Below, one piece after another: positions 51,499 to 60,485 of a stretch of DNA of 64,000 nucleotides; the first letter of the stretch is position 1; each line of letters opens with the position of its first letter. The notes below the pieces were generated by a model, which was not told the DNA's origin, ran no database searches, and saw only the letters and a program-made list of their open reading frames with translations. Source of the stretch: Myxococcales bacterium. GTDB taxonomy: Bacteria; Myxococcota_A; Polyangia; Polyangiales; Ga0077539. The stretch covers positions 62,001 through 126,000 of the forward strand of contig JAEUKI010000055.1 in assembly GCA_016793325.1 (NCBI GenBank), given 5' to 3'. Position numbers and translations under genes: made by a program.

Positions 51499-51816
51499 CG
51501 GGTACCTCTCGAACACGGCGTCGAGCGCTCGGACCGTGGTGTCGGTCGTCGCGCGCGACGAAGACGCGCAAAGCTTCGACCAGTGTACAGGCATCGCGAA
51601 GAAAAACGCACTCGACACGTAGGGTCGTTGAGCGCCACCTTTGATTTCGTGATCGCGTCGGCGGCGCGCCGGGCAAACCGCTCGCGCCGTCGCGCGAGTC
51701 GCTTCGATCAACACGGTGTTCGACGGATCATTTGCAGTGCGAAGTGACGGTTTGGTGACGCTGCAGAGCGCGGCGCGAGCGCGTGCGACACGGTGCGACC
51801 TCGTGGGTGCGGCGCG
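51499..51816. other. 318-bp divergent region between the DUF1592 and sulfatase-like genes
   Basis: This must hold promoters for both neighbours. No hairpin, repeat or open frame stands out. The segment 51600-51650 contains AT-richer positions, including TTTGATTTCGTGATCG, a partial match to the 13-mer described elsewhere. Confidence 0.4.
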
Positions 51817-54813
51817 ATGAACGACTCGCGCACCGCGCTCGCGCGGCTCGGTCGTGGCGCGGCGTGGGGAGCGCTCGCGGGCCTCCTCGCAGCGGCGCTC
51901 GACGTCGCGAGCACGGTGCTCTGGCTCTCGTCACCGGACGACCAACGCAAGCTCGTCGTCGCGCTCGTTCTCGTGTGCGTCGGAGCGAGCGCGCTCGCGA
52001 GCGTCGCGTTCTTCGCGCTCGTGGGGCGCGAGCTCGAATGCGGGCAAAATCGCTCACAGATCGTTCGACTCGCAGCGCTCTCGATCGCGCCGGGCGCGCT
52101 CGTCGGGTGGATGCTCTTCACCGGCGGTCGCATGCGCCGCATGCCCGCGCTCTTCGCGCTCAAGCCCATCGCCGCGTTGCTGTGCGCCGCGCTCTTCACC
52201 GCGGGCCTCGCGCTCCTCGCGCGCGTCACGGAGCGACTGCTCCGCGAGAAGCCCGCGCGTCGCGCGGCGGGAGCGTCGGTCTTCGTCGCGCTCTCGATGG
52301 CGGCGCACGCGCTCGATCACCGGTTGTTTCCGCGGTTGTACGAGTACCTCCACGGGGTGCTCGGCGTCGCGACCGGGGCGTTCGCGCTGTGCGCAGCGGC
52401 GCTCGTGTGGCCTCGGCCGTCGCGTCGCGCGCGCACGATCGCGTTGGCCCTCGCGGCGCCTTCGCTGGTCGTCGGCCTCGTCGCCCTCTCTCGCTGGGAC
52501 AACGTTCGCGCCGAGGTCTTCGGAACGCACGCGCCCTACGCGCGACACATCGCCGTCGCCTCGGAGTTCGCCTCGCGTCGCGCGCAGCCTGCGCCCACGT
52601 CGGCGCTCCTCGACCGCGAGCGACTCGAGCGCGAGCGCGCGGCGTTGGCGCGCGAGTCCGACCCGTCGCTCCCGCGCGTGGTGGGAGCCCACGTGCTGCT
52701 CGTGACCGTCGACGCGATGCGCGCTGATCGTCTCTCTCGAGAGCGCGCTCCTCGGCTCTTTTCGCTGGCCGAACGCGCGGTGCGCTTCGATCGCGCGTAC
52801 GCGCAAGCTCCGCACTCGAGCTACTCGATCACGACGCTGCACACGGGGGAGTTTCTTCACGAGACCGTGCAGCTCGGGCAGCGCCAGCCCCTGCCGACGA
52901 TCGCCTCGACGCTCGCGGCGCACGGCTATCGCACCGCCGCGATCTACACGAACGGAATCTTCTTCACCGAGGGCGAGCGCCTCGAGCCCTATCGCGATCG
53001 TCACCTCGACTTCTCTCGCGCAGAGCACCGCGATCTCGACGCGCGCGAGACGACCGACGTCGCGCTGCGAGAGCTCGACGAGAGCGTCCGGCGCGGCGAG
53101 CCGCCGACGTTTTTGTGGGCGCATTATTTCGACGCGCACGAGCCGTATCGGGGACAGGGCCCGACGCCGATCGCCCGCTACGACGCGGCGCTCGCCACGG
53201 TCGATCGCGAAGTGGACCGATTGCTCTCGTCGGCGCGCGCGAGGCTGCGTCGGCCGATCGTCTTCGTGCTCGCCGCGGACCACGGAGAGGAGTTCGGCGA
53301 GCACGGCGGCGTGTATCACGGGAGCGCGCTCTACGAAGAGCAAGTGCGCGTTCCCTTCGTGGTGATGGCGGATGGGATCGCGCCGAGGCGCGTCGATCGG
53401 CCCGTGGGCCTCGTGGATGTCGCGCCCACGATCTTGTCGCTCGTGGGCGTCGCGCGACCGCCGAGCGCGCGAGGGCGCGACCTTCGCCCGTGGATGGTGG
53501 GCCGCGAGGGGCCGATCGAGCCTGTGTTTTCTGCGGTGAACACGAGGCTGATGGCGCTTCGATGGCCGCTCAAGCTCGTGCGCGACATGCGCTGGTCGAC
53601 CCGCGAGCTCTACGACCTCGAGGCAGACCCGAGCGAGCGAGCGAGCCTCGCCTCGGCGCGACCCGGAGACGTCACCGAGCTCGAGGGCGAGCTTCAATCG
53701 TGGCTCTCGAGCCTCGGGCGAGGGGCCGCCAACGCAGACGTGGGCCTCGCGCGCATGGGCGATCGCGGCGCGGCCGAGCGGCTCGTGCGCCTCGCGCTCG
53801 ACGAGCGGGCGGACGAGCGGGCGCGGGTCGACGCGATCGACGCGTTGGGATCGCTGCGGGATCGCTCGATCGTGTCGCGCCTCGCGCCGCTCGTTCGAAG
53901 CGCGCGGCGATCGATCGCGCGCGCGGCGGCGGTGGCCTCGGGGCTCGCCGGTGAGCGGCCCGAGGGGACGGTCGAGACGCTGCTCGAATATGTGTGCAGT
54001 GATTCATATGAGCTGCGCGTTCGCAGCGCGTTCGCGCTGGCCACGCTGGGGCATTCGGGCGCAGAGCCGGCGCTGATCGAGGCGCTGCGCGCGGGCGACG
54101 AGTCCGATCGACTGCGCGCGCTCGACGGGCTCACGCGGGTGGCGCTCGCGGCGCGGACCCGCTCTGTGCGCGCGGAGGCCGCGGTGCTCGAGGCGATCGA
54201 GGACGATCACTTGCGCTATCGCGCGGCGCTCGCGCTCGGGGCGATCTCGGGCAGCGGGAGTGTCGCGACGCTCACGAGGCTCGCGCGCGAAGACCGCGCG
54301 GACGACGTGCGGGCGTGGGCCGTCGCGGGGCTGGGATTGACGGGCGACCCGCGCGCTGCGGGCGTGATCATCGAGCGAATGAGCGCGGACGCAGCGGCGC
54401 AGAGCTTCGCGGCGAGCGCGCTCGGACTGTTGGGAAACGGGCGCGGAGCGAACGCGTGGGACGCGCGCGACGCGACGGGCGGTCCGTGGGTCGAGTGCGG
54501 CGCGGTGGACGATCGCGCTCCGTGGGTCGAGCTCGGGGCGCGGGCGTGTCGAGCGCAGGGGCGCGTGGTGGTTTCGCTGCGACCAGGGGAGGGGCGGAGG
54601 CTCGACGTGTGGCTGCGCGCGAAGGGGGACGCGCCGCTCGTGGTGCGCGTGGGCGGGCGCGAAGTGCTGCGGTTTTCGCTCGAGTCATCGATGCGCGAGT
54701 GGCGAGCGACGGTGACGGACGCGCCAGTGGGCGAGTGGGTGCTCGAGAGCGAGCGCGCGTTTTGGCTGGGGCACGTGCGCGCGACGGCGCAGGGGGCGAC
54801 GAGCGCGCGATAA
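51817..54813 (+). CDS. membrane sulfatase-like enzyme with C-terminal HEAT repeats
   Basis: This 998-aa protein has four or five N-terminal helices (residues 18-225). A sulfatase/alkaline-phosphatase-fold domain (about 280-640) has VTVDAMRADR at the metal site, a nucleophile region APHSSYSITTLHTG, ADHGEEFGEHG and later AVNTRLMALR. The sulfatase CxPxR Cys is Ser and the Arg is Ile, so no formylglycine can form. Residues 655-865 are PBS-lyase-type HEAT repeats. A beta domain (from about 890) ends the protein. It resembles a membrane phospho- or sulfo-transferase. The substrate is not predictable. Confidence 0.8.
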   Translation: MNDSRTALARLGRGAAWGALAGLLAAALDVASTVLWLSSPDDQRKLVVALVLVCVGASALASVAFFALVGRELECGQNRSQIVRLAALSIAPGALVGWMLFTGGRMRRMPALFALKPIAALLCAALFTAGLALLARVTERLLREKPARRAAGASVFVALSMAAHALDHRLFPRLYEYLHGVLGVATGAFALCAAALVWPRPSRRARTIALALAAPSLVVGLVALSRWDNVRAEVFGTHAPYARHIAVASEFASRRAQPAPTSALLDRERLERERAALARESDPSLPRVVGAHVLLVTVDAMRADRLSRERAPRLFSLAERAVRFDRAYAQAPHSSYSITTLHTGEFLHETVQLGQRQPLPTIASTLAAHGYRTAAIYTNGIFFTEGERLEPYRDRHLDFSRAEHRDLDARETTDVALRELDESVRRGEPPTFLWAHYFDAHEPYRGQGPTPIARYDAALATVDREVDRLLSSARARLRRPIVFVLAADHGEEFGEHGGVYHGSALYEEQVRVPFVVMADGIAPRRVDRPVGLVDVAPTILSLVGVARPPSARGRDLRPWMVGREGPIEPVFSAVNTRLMALRWPLKLVRDMRWSTRELYDLEADPSERASLASARPGDVTELEGELQSWLSSLGRGAANADVGLARMGDRGAAERLVRLALDERADERARVDAIDALGSLRDRSIVSRLAPLVRSARRSIARAAAVASGLAGERPEGTVETLLEYVCSDSYELRVRSAFALATLGHSGAEPALIEALRAGDESDRLRALDGLTRVALAARTRSVRAEAAVLEAIEDDHLRYRAALALGAISGSGSVATLTRLAREDRADDVRAWAVAGLGLTGDPRAAGVIIERMSADAAAQSFAASALGLLGNGRGANAWDARDATGGPWVECGAVDDRAPWVELGARACRAQGRVVVSLRPGEGRRLDVWLRAKGDAPLVVRVGGREVLRFSLESSMREWRATVTDAPVGEWVLESERAFWLGHVRATAQGATSAR
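53984..53996 (+). repeat. 13-mer motif TYGAWTNTGTGTG, copy 6
   Basis: This reads TCGAATATGTGTG inside the plus-strand sulfatase-HEAT gene and encodes EYVC. The following CAGTGATTCATATG contains the AT-rich ATTCAT block seen in the 16-mer pair. Confidence 0.7.
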
Positions 54814-55017
54814 GGCGCGGCGGCGACTGGGCAAAGAGATCAGAGGGGAGCGCTGCGAGGGCGACGCGGGCGCGCGTGGGCGCGCGTGGCAGTGGGAGGA
54901 GGTTGGCAATTTATACTCAATGCGCATGTCGAGTCTGTCTGTGAAAACACAGGGTGGATTGCAAATGTGAGGATCAGAGCACCGTCCCCGGTTTGTGGAG
55001 TATCGTCGGTCGAGGTC

Positions 55018-56424
55018 GTGAGCTTGGCTGGGCGCGGTACCGACGGTAGGGAGCGTTCGATCGGAGCGTTCGACGTTGGCGCGGAGATCGGGCCCTATGT
55101 GATCGAGTCGACGATCGCGCGCGGAGGGCAGGGCGTCGTGCTTCGCGCGCGCGATCCGCGGCTCAATCGGAGCGTCGCGTTGAAGGTCGTCGACGACAGC
55201 GACGGTGAGTCGCTCGAAGAGCAGCTCGTCGGCGAAGCGCGCTCGCTCGCGAAGCTGTCGCATCCGAACATTCTTCCGGTGTTCGACGTGGGGCTCACGT
55301 CCGACGGGCGCGTGTGGGTCGCGATGGAGCTCGTCGATGGCGCCACGATCGACGTGTGGGCGCGGCGCGCGACGCGCGCGAAGGTGCTTCGTGCGTGGCT
55401 CGACGTCGGCCGAGCGGTCGCGCACGCGCACGCGGCGGGCGTCCTGCACCGCGACATCAAGCCGGGAAACGTGATGGTCGACGGACACGACCGCGTTCGC
55501 GTCGTCGACTTCGGGCTCGTTCGCGACGCCTCGAGCGCGCGGCTCGAAGTGGGCGCCGTCGCGCGGCAGTTCTCCGTCAGCCGCTCGGGGACCGGTGAGG
55601 TCATCGGGACGCTCGACTACATGGCGCCCGAGCTCTTTCGCGGCGGCGCGGTGACGACGGCGTCCGATCAGTTTTCGTACTGCGTCGCGCTGTATCGCGC
55701 GTTGTTTGCGAAGGATCCTTTCGACGACGCCTCGCGCGCCCGTTGGGTCAAAGAGCTGCCCGAGACCCCTCGCGCGATGGCTTCGACGAGCGGCGTCGAT
55801 CGCGCGCTCGAGTCGGCGCTCTTGCGCGGGTTGTCGTTGGATCCCGCTGCGCGCTGGCCGACGATGGACGCGCTCGTGACCGAGCTCGATCGCGTGACAC
55901 CCGACGCGACGATGGACCCGTTCGAGCCCGCGAAGGCGCGGGTGCAGATGGGCGTCGTGATGATCGTCCTCGCCGCGGTGCTCGTGTCTGTCGCGCGCAT
56001 CAACGCTGAGCTCACGGCGAAGGGCCTCGCGCGCGCCTCTGTCGTGGTCGTCACGGTGATCGGCCTCGCGACATGGGTGTGGCGACGCGAGCTCTTTCGA
56101 ACGCCGTACACCCGGCTGCTCACGACGCTCGCGAACCTCGTCGCGTGGATCGCGCTCGTGCACCGCGTGGTGAACCTCATCGGCCCAGTGGATCCGGCGG
56201 TCACGCTTCGCGGGGACGCGCTCATGATCGCGGGCGGGTGCGCGTACGTGGGGATCGTTCACGATCGGCTGTTTTTTCTCGCGACCGCCTCGAGCGTGCT
56301 CGCCTCGATTTCGTGTGCGCTCTGGCCCGCGCACGCCGCGTCGAGCTTCGGCGCCTCGCAGGTGCTCGCCGTCTCGCTCTTTGCGTTTCGCGCGGCGCGG
56401 GCGCGTCCCGACGAGGCCTCGTGA
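55018..56424 (+). CDS. Ser/Thr protein kinase fused to a five-helix membrane domain
   Basis: GTG 55018 (468 aa). The kinase domain (about 25-290) has a Gly-rich loop (ARGGQGVV), Lys56, catalytic loop HRDIKPGN (RD kinase) and VVDFGLVRD. Residues 315-460 form about five hydrophobic helices (VGVVMIVLAAVLVSVARI, ASVVVVTVIGLATWVWRR, LTTLANLVAWIALVHRVV and two more), so the C-terminal half is a polytopic membrane module. The stop overlaps the decarboxylase start (GTGA), so the two are coupled. Confidence 0.85.
   Translation: MSLAGRGTDGRERSIGAFDVGAEIGPYVIESTIARGGQGVVLRARDPRLNRSVALKVVDDSDGESLEEQLVGEARSLAKLSHPNILPVFDVGLTSDGRVWVAMELVDGATIDVWARRATRAKVLRAWLDVGRAVAHAHAAGVLHRDIKPGNVMVDGHDRVRVVDFGLVRDASSARLEVGAVARQFSVSRSGTGEVIGTLDYMAPELFRGGAVTTASDQFSYCVALYRALFAKDPFDDASRARWVKELPETPRAMASTSGVDRALESALLRGLSLDPAARWPTMDALVTELDRVTPDATMDPFEPAKARVQMGVVMIVLAAVLVSVARINAELTAKGLARASVVVVTVIGLATWVWRRELFRTPYTRLLTTLANLVAWIALVHRVVNLIGPVDPAVTLRGDALMIAGGCAYVGIVHDRLFFLATASSVLASISCALWPAHAASSFGASQVLAVSLFAFRAARARPDEAS
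56305..56317 (+). repeat. near copy (one mismatch) of the TYGAWTNTGTGTG 13-mer
   Basis: This reads TCGATTTCGTGTG, with C for T at position 8, inside the last membrane helices of the kinase gene. Confidence 0.4.
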
Positions 56425-57815
56425 GCGACGAGGCGCGAGCGCGGTCGGCGCTCTTCGCGCGGCTCGCGAAAATCGACGCGGCGTTGGTGGACGCTCTGTC
56501 GCGCGGTCGGTCGTTCGACCGTGCTGGCGTCGACGCGGTGATCGATCGCGTCGCCGGCGTGGACCTCGTGCGCGGCGGCAGGTCGCTGTTGGACGCGACA
56601 GAGCTCGTGGCCAAGTGGCTCGCTGCGTGGGGCCTTCGCGCGGGGAGCGCGAGGCACTTCGGTTATCCCAACCCGAGCTCGCTCTCGAGCTCGATCGCGG
56701 GCGACGCGCTCGCGGCGATGTTCGACCCGCAGTGCGCCCTGTGGGAGTCGGCGCCCGCGGCGCTCGCGATGGAGCGCGCCGCGCTCGCAGCCCTCTCGGA
56801 CGCGTGCGGGTTTGCGATGGACCCCGATGCGTCGTGCTTCACGACGGGCGCGAGCGAGTCGCTCGCGACAGCGCTCTCGGCGGCGCTCGTGTGGAAGGAG
56901 CCCGCGTGCGCTCGCGAGGGCGTGTTTGCGCTCGGGGGCAGACCGAAGGTGTACGCGTCGCGCGAGTCGCATCGATCGATCTCGAAGTGCGTTCGCGTGC
57001 TCGGCTGGGGCGCGAGAGCGCTCGTCGAGTGCGACGCCCCGGGACCGTCGTACGCGATGGACTGCGACGCGGTCGCGCGCTCGATCGCTGAAGACCGCGC
57101 GCGCGGCGAGCGCCCCCTCGCCGTCGTCGCCACTGCAGGAACGACCATCGCCGGCGCGATCGATCCGCTCGCGTCGCTCGCTGCGCTCTGCGAGCGCGAG
57201 GGGCTGTGGCTCCACGTCGACGCCGCGTGGGCTGGGGCCGCGGCGCTCGATCCGCGCACGCGCCCGTGGCTCGATGGCGTCGAGCGCGCGCGGTCGATCG
57301 CGTGGGACGCGCACAAGTTTCCCGGCCTCTCGCTGGGGACGGGAATGCTCTGGACCCGCGAGGCCGCGTCGCTCGCCGCGCTCTTCGACACCGACGCAGA
57401 CTATGTCGCGAGCGCGCGCGCGAGGCCGCAGCCGTACGCGCGGACCGCGCAGTGGTCCCGACGCGCGATCGGCGCAAAGGTGTGGCTCTCGCTCGCGACC
57501 GAAGGCGTCGAGGGCTGGGCGCGCGAGTTTTCGCGGCGCGTCGCGTTGGGCCAACGGCTACGAAGCGCGCTCCCTGAAGGGTGGCGGCTCGCGAACGAGA
57601 CCCCGCTCCCGGTCGTGTGCGCGTCGCACGAAGCGCTGGAGCTGCGCGGGCTCCACGCGGTCGCGCGTCGCGCCGCCAAGGCGGGGATCTTCGTCGACGT
57701 CGTGAAGATGACCGACGGTCACCCAGTGATTCGAGCGGCAATCGTGTCTTCTCGCAACGACGAACGAGCGGTCGACGAGCTCGTGGCGGCGCTCGCGCAG
57801 ACCAGCGCGGACTGA
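56421..57815 (+). CDS. PLP-dependent group II decarboxylase-family protein
   Basis: This 464-aa protein starts at GTG 56421 (GTGA overlap with the kinase). Group II decarboxylase marks are FTTGASESLATALSAAL (phosphate-binding region), RESHRSISKCVRVL, VATAGTTIAGAIDP, HVDAAWAG, and the PLP Lys in WDAHKFPGLS (Lys299). This fold covers Glu, Tyr, Trp and Cys-derivative decarboxylases; the substrate is not certain. The kinase coupling suggests phosphorylation control, which is inference only. It converges with the MlaE-like gene 8 bp away. Confidence 0.88.
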   Translation: MSDEARARSALFARLAKIDAALVDALSRGRSFDRAGVDAVIDRVAGVDLVRGGRSLLDATELVAKWLAAWGLRAGSARHFGYPNPSSLSSSIAGDALAAMFDPQCALWESAPAALAMERAALAALSDACGFAMDPDASCFTTGASESLATALSAALVWKEPACAREGVFALGGRPKVYASRESHRSISKCVRVLGWGARALVECDAPGPSYAMDCDAVARSIAEDRARGERPLAVVATAGTTIAGAIDPLASLAALCEREGLWLHVDAAWAGAAALDPRTRPWLDGVERARSIAWDAHKFPGLSLGTGMLWTREAASLAALFDTDADYVASARARPQPYARTAQWSRRAIGAKVWLSLATEGVEGWAREFSRRVALGQRLRSALPEGWRLANETPLPVVCASHEALELRGLHAVARRAAKAGIFVDVVKMTDGHPVIRAAIVSSRNDERAVDELVAALAQTSAD

Positions 57816-57823
57816 CGCGTCGA

Positions 57824-58675
57824 TCACACGGGAAAGATCGCGAAGCCTGCGCCCGAGATGAAGAAGTTGAGGATGATGGTCGCGAGCGAGCTGTTGACCA
57901 CGGCGCGCGTCGTGGCCCACCCGACGCCTTCGGAGCCTCCGTGCGTGCTCAGGCCGCAGTAGCCCGAGACGATGGGGATCGCCGCGCCGTACGCGAAGCA
58001 CTTCGCGAAGCCGATCGAGAAGTCGCCCCAGTCGAGCAGGACGGGGTTCAAGAACGTCGATGGATTGACGTCGAAGATGAAGTACGCGGTCGCCATCCCG
58101 GCGAAGAGCGAGACGAAGCCGCCCCACAAAATCAAGACGGGCGTCATGATGATCGACGCGACGAAGCGCGGGACGATCAGGTAGTGGACGGGGTCGACGC
58201 CGGACATCCGGAGCGCGTCGACCTGTTCGGTGACGACCATCGAGCCGACTTCTGCGGCGATTCCTGCGCCGACGCGCGTCGCGAGCATGAGCGCGCCGAT
58301 GGACGCGGCGAGGTCTCGCACGAGGATCTCGATGAACGTCGCGCCGAGCATCTGCAGGTCCGGAACGACCCTGAGCGCCTGCAGCGCCGACTGAAACACC
58401 AGGATCATTCCGATGAAGCCGAGCGTGACCGAGATGAAGAACGCGGACTTGTTTCCGATCTCGAAGCACTGCTCGACGGCGGCGCCGGGCTCGCGACGAC
58501 CGGCGAAGGTCCAGTAGAGCGTCCGCACGAACACCGACCACAGTCCGCGCCCTGCTTGAACGAGCTCGAGCGCGCCCGCGCCCACGTCGCGCACGGGGGC
58601 GAGCGCGGGGGAGATCGCCTCGTCCGCGAGCGGTGGATTGGGGCTCTCTGCCGCGGTCTCGTTTGCGTCGGACAT
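57824..58675 (-). CDS. MlaE-family ABC permease (paralogue 2)
   Basis: ATG 58675 (283 aa) overlaps the TGA of the upstream permease gene (TGATG); GTG 58678 is the alternative. The domain contains the conserved EVGSMVVTEQVDALRMSGVD and DPVHYLIVPR segments, with five hydrophobic helices. The C-terminal HGGSEGVGWATTRAVVNSSL matches the end of the paralogue at 2046-2921. It sits in a two-permease operon, unusual because MlaE normally acts as a homodimer. Confidence 0.85.
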   Translation of the reverse strand: MSDANETAAESPNPPLADEAISPALAPVRDVGAGALELVQAGRGLWSVFVRTLYWTFAGRREPGAAVEQCFEIGNKSAFFISVTLGFIGMILVFQSALQALRVVPDLQMLGATFIEILVRDLAASIGALMLATRVGAGIAAEVGSMVVTEQVDALRMSGVDPVHYLIVPRFVASIIMTPVLILWGGFVSLFAGMATAYFIFDVNPSTFLNPVLLDWGDFSIGFAKCFAYGAAIPIVSGYCGLSTHGGSEGVGWATTRAVVNSSLATIILNFFISGAGFAIFPV

Positions 58676-59523
58676 CACTGCAACAGGTACGTCGAGAAGT
58701 AGTCGACCACGAACACGCCCGAGGCGCTCGCGACGACCGAAGCGTTGACCGCGCGCCCGACGCCGGGCGCTCCGCCGGTGACGGTGAGTCCAAAGTGACA
58801 GGACGAGAGGGCGATGACGAGGCCAAAGAACCCGCTCTTGATGAGCCCTGTCGCGAGGTCCCAGAGGCGAATGGTCTCGATGAAGCCGTTGTAGAAGGTC
58901 ATCGTCGAGACGCCGAGCAGCCCTTGCCCCGTGATCGCAGCGCCGCAGAGCGCGAGGACGTCGCCGAAGATCGTCAGCACGAACAGCGTGATCACCATGG
59001 AAATCACGCGGGGAAGTACGAGGTAGCTCAGCGGGTCGATCGCGAGCGTCGAGAGCGCGTCGAGCTGCTCGGTGACCTTCATCGTTCCGAGCTCGGCGGT
59101 GTTGTTGGCGCCGACGCGCCCGGAGAACATCAACGCGATGAGGATCGGGCCGACCTCGCGCAGCGTGGCGAAGCCTGCGCCCCAGCCGAGCAGCCCCTCC
59201 GCGCCGAAGCGCTTGATGAGGACGCCCGCTTGAATGACCATGATCGCGCCGGTGAACAGCGCGGTCACGCCGACGATGGGCAGCGAGCGAACGCCCATCT
59301 TGTGAAGGTTGCGCCAGAGCTCGGGGCCATCGAGGCGCGGCGGAAACATCCTTCGCGCGAGCTTCGCGCTGAGCACTCCCACGCCGCCGAGCTGTTCGGA
59401 AATCGCGAAGAAAGCCGCTCCGATTCGCGCTGGAAGCGAGTCAGCGTCGTCGGGGGTCGTCGCGTTTTCGGTGCGTTCGTTGGCCAGAGCGCGCGGAGTG
59501 TAGCGCGTCGCACCCGCGATCAC
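58675..59523 (-). CDS. MlaE-family ABC permease (paralogue 3)
   Basis: GTG 59523 (282 aa) was chosen because no in-frame ATG precedes the family region. A short N-terminal helical segment (IGAAFFAISEQLGGVGVLS) leads to the MlaE domain: LWRNLHKMGVRSLPIVGVTA, AGFATLREVGPILIALMF, NNTAELGTMKVTEQLDALST, and the C-terminal GAPGVGRAVNASVVASASG. It is coupled to paralogue 2. The start lies 86 bp from the divergent DUF2490 gene start at 59609. Confidence 0.8.
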   Translation of the reverse strand: MIAGATRYTPRALANERTENATTPDDADSLPARIGAAFFAISEQLGGVGVLSAKLARRMFPPRLDGPELWRNLHKMGVRSLPIVGVTALFTGAIMVIQAGVLIKRFGAEGLLGWGAGFATLREVGPILIALMFSGRVGANNTAELGTMKVTEQLDALSTLAIDPLSYLVLPRVISMVITLFVLTIFGDVLALCGAAITGQGLLGVSTMTFYNGFIETIRLWDLATGLIKSGFFGLVIALSSCHFGLTVTGGAPGVGRAVNASVVASASGVFVVDYFSTYLLQ

Positions 59524-59608
59524 CGAACGCGTCGTGCTGGCGACGGCGTTGGGCGCGCGCGAGGTCTGTGCGAATGTTGGCCCGGCGCTCGCAGGTGCGC
59601 CGCGAGAG

Positions 59609-60451
59609 ATGACAGTGAGTCGACCTTCGGACTGGGTGCGGTGCGTTGCGGGTGTTGTTGCGGGCGCGATCACGATGGCGCGAGCGACAGACGCGCGGGC
59701 GGATTTCGAGTTCTGGTCGCCGATCGAGGTGCGCGTGCCGATCGTGCGTACGCCGTCACCGACGTGGCCGCGGGTCGATCTGCGGCTCATCGGCGAGCCG
59801 CGCTTCGCCGTGCGATTCAACGGGCTCGAGCAGCTCTTCTTTCGCGCCGGGCCGGTCGTGTACTTCACGCCGTGGATGTTCGTCGGGGCGCACGGGACGG
59901 TGCTCGCGGACGCGCTCGTCACCCCGGCGGGAATGCCGACGCGACTCGAAGAAGAGGTCCGCGCCGAGCTCGAGCCGAACTTCTTCGGAAGGCTCGGCCC
60001 GATCACGCTCGCGAGCCGCAATCGACTGGAATATCGCTGGCGACAGACGTTTCAACGGCTTCGATTTCGCACGCAGCTCCGGGTCAACCTCGCGCCCGTC
60101 GGGTGGGTGGTGATGCCGTTCGTTCAGGACGAGCTGCTGTTTGATTTGTGGGACACGCGCGTGAGTGCCGACGCGATGCTCCCGGCCGGGGTCTCGCCGA
60201 CGCCTGGGTTCAATCAGAATCGAACGATGGTGGGCGTCGGCGTTCAGCTCACGAGCTCGATTCGCTTGGACGTTTCTGCGCTCGTTCGCGTTCGGCAGCA
60301 GCCCGGGATGGCCGAGTGGGCGGTGGACGTCGGGCCGTGGATCGGGCTGTTCGTGGACGTTCCGAAGCTCGACGCGCCTGCCGCGACGACGACGAGCGCT
60401 CGAACGATCACGGACGCGCCGGCTGCGACTGGTGTTGCCGAACGGCGTTGA
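59609..60451 (+). CDS. DUF2490 outer-membrane beta-barrel protein
   Basis: ATG 59609 (280 aa) starts a signal (VRCVAGVVAGAITMARATDA). A strand-rich sequence follows: RVDLRLIGEPRFAVRFNGLE, RLEYRWRQTFQRLRFRTQLR, FNQNRTMVGVGVQLTSSIRL, with W and aromatic residues at strand ends. This fits DUF2490 and an outer-membrane beta-barrel fold. It heads a plus-strand run with an MlaF-like ATPase and lies across a divergent promoter from two MlaE-like permeases, so it may be the outer-membrane partner of that transporter. Confidence 0.75.
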   Translation: MTVSRPSDWVRCVAGVVAGAITMARATDARADFEFWSPIEVRVPIVRTPSPTWPRVDLRLIGEPRFAVRFNGLEQLFFRAGPVVYFTPWMFVGAHGTVLADALVTPAGMPTRLEEEVRAELEPNFFGRLGPITLASRNRLEYRWRQTFQRLRFRTQLRVNLAPVGWVVMPFVQDELLFDLWDTRVSADAMLPAGVSPTPGFNQNRTMVGVGVQLTSSIRLDVSALVRVRQQPGMAEWAVDVGPWIGLFVDVPKLDAPAATTTSARTITDAPAATGVAERR

Positions 60452-60485
60452 GTGCGGTTGATTCAACGCCCCGGCGACGCAGGCG

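Noticed and set aside
36483..54813. Formylglycine enzyme at 36483 activating the sulfatase at 51817
   Set aside because: The SUMF1-type protein lacks the catalytic Cys pair and the sulfatase lacks the target Cys, so this pairing is not supported.
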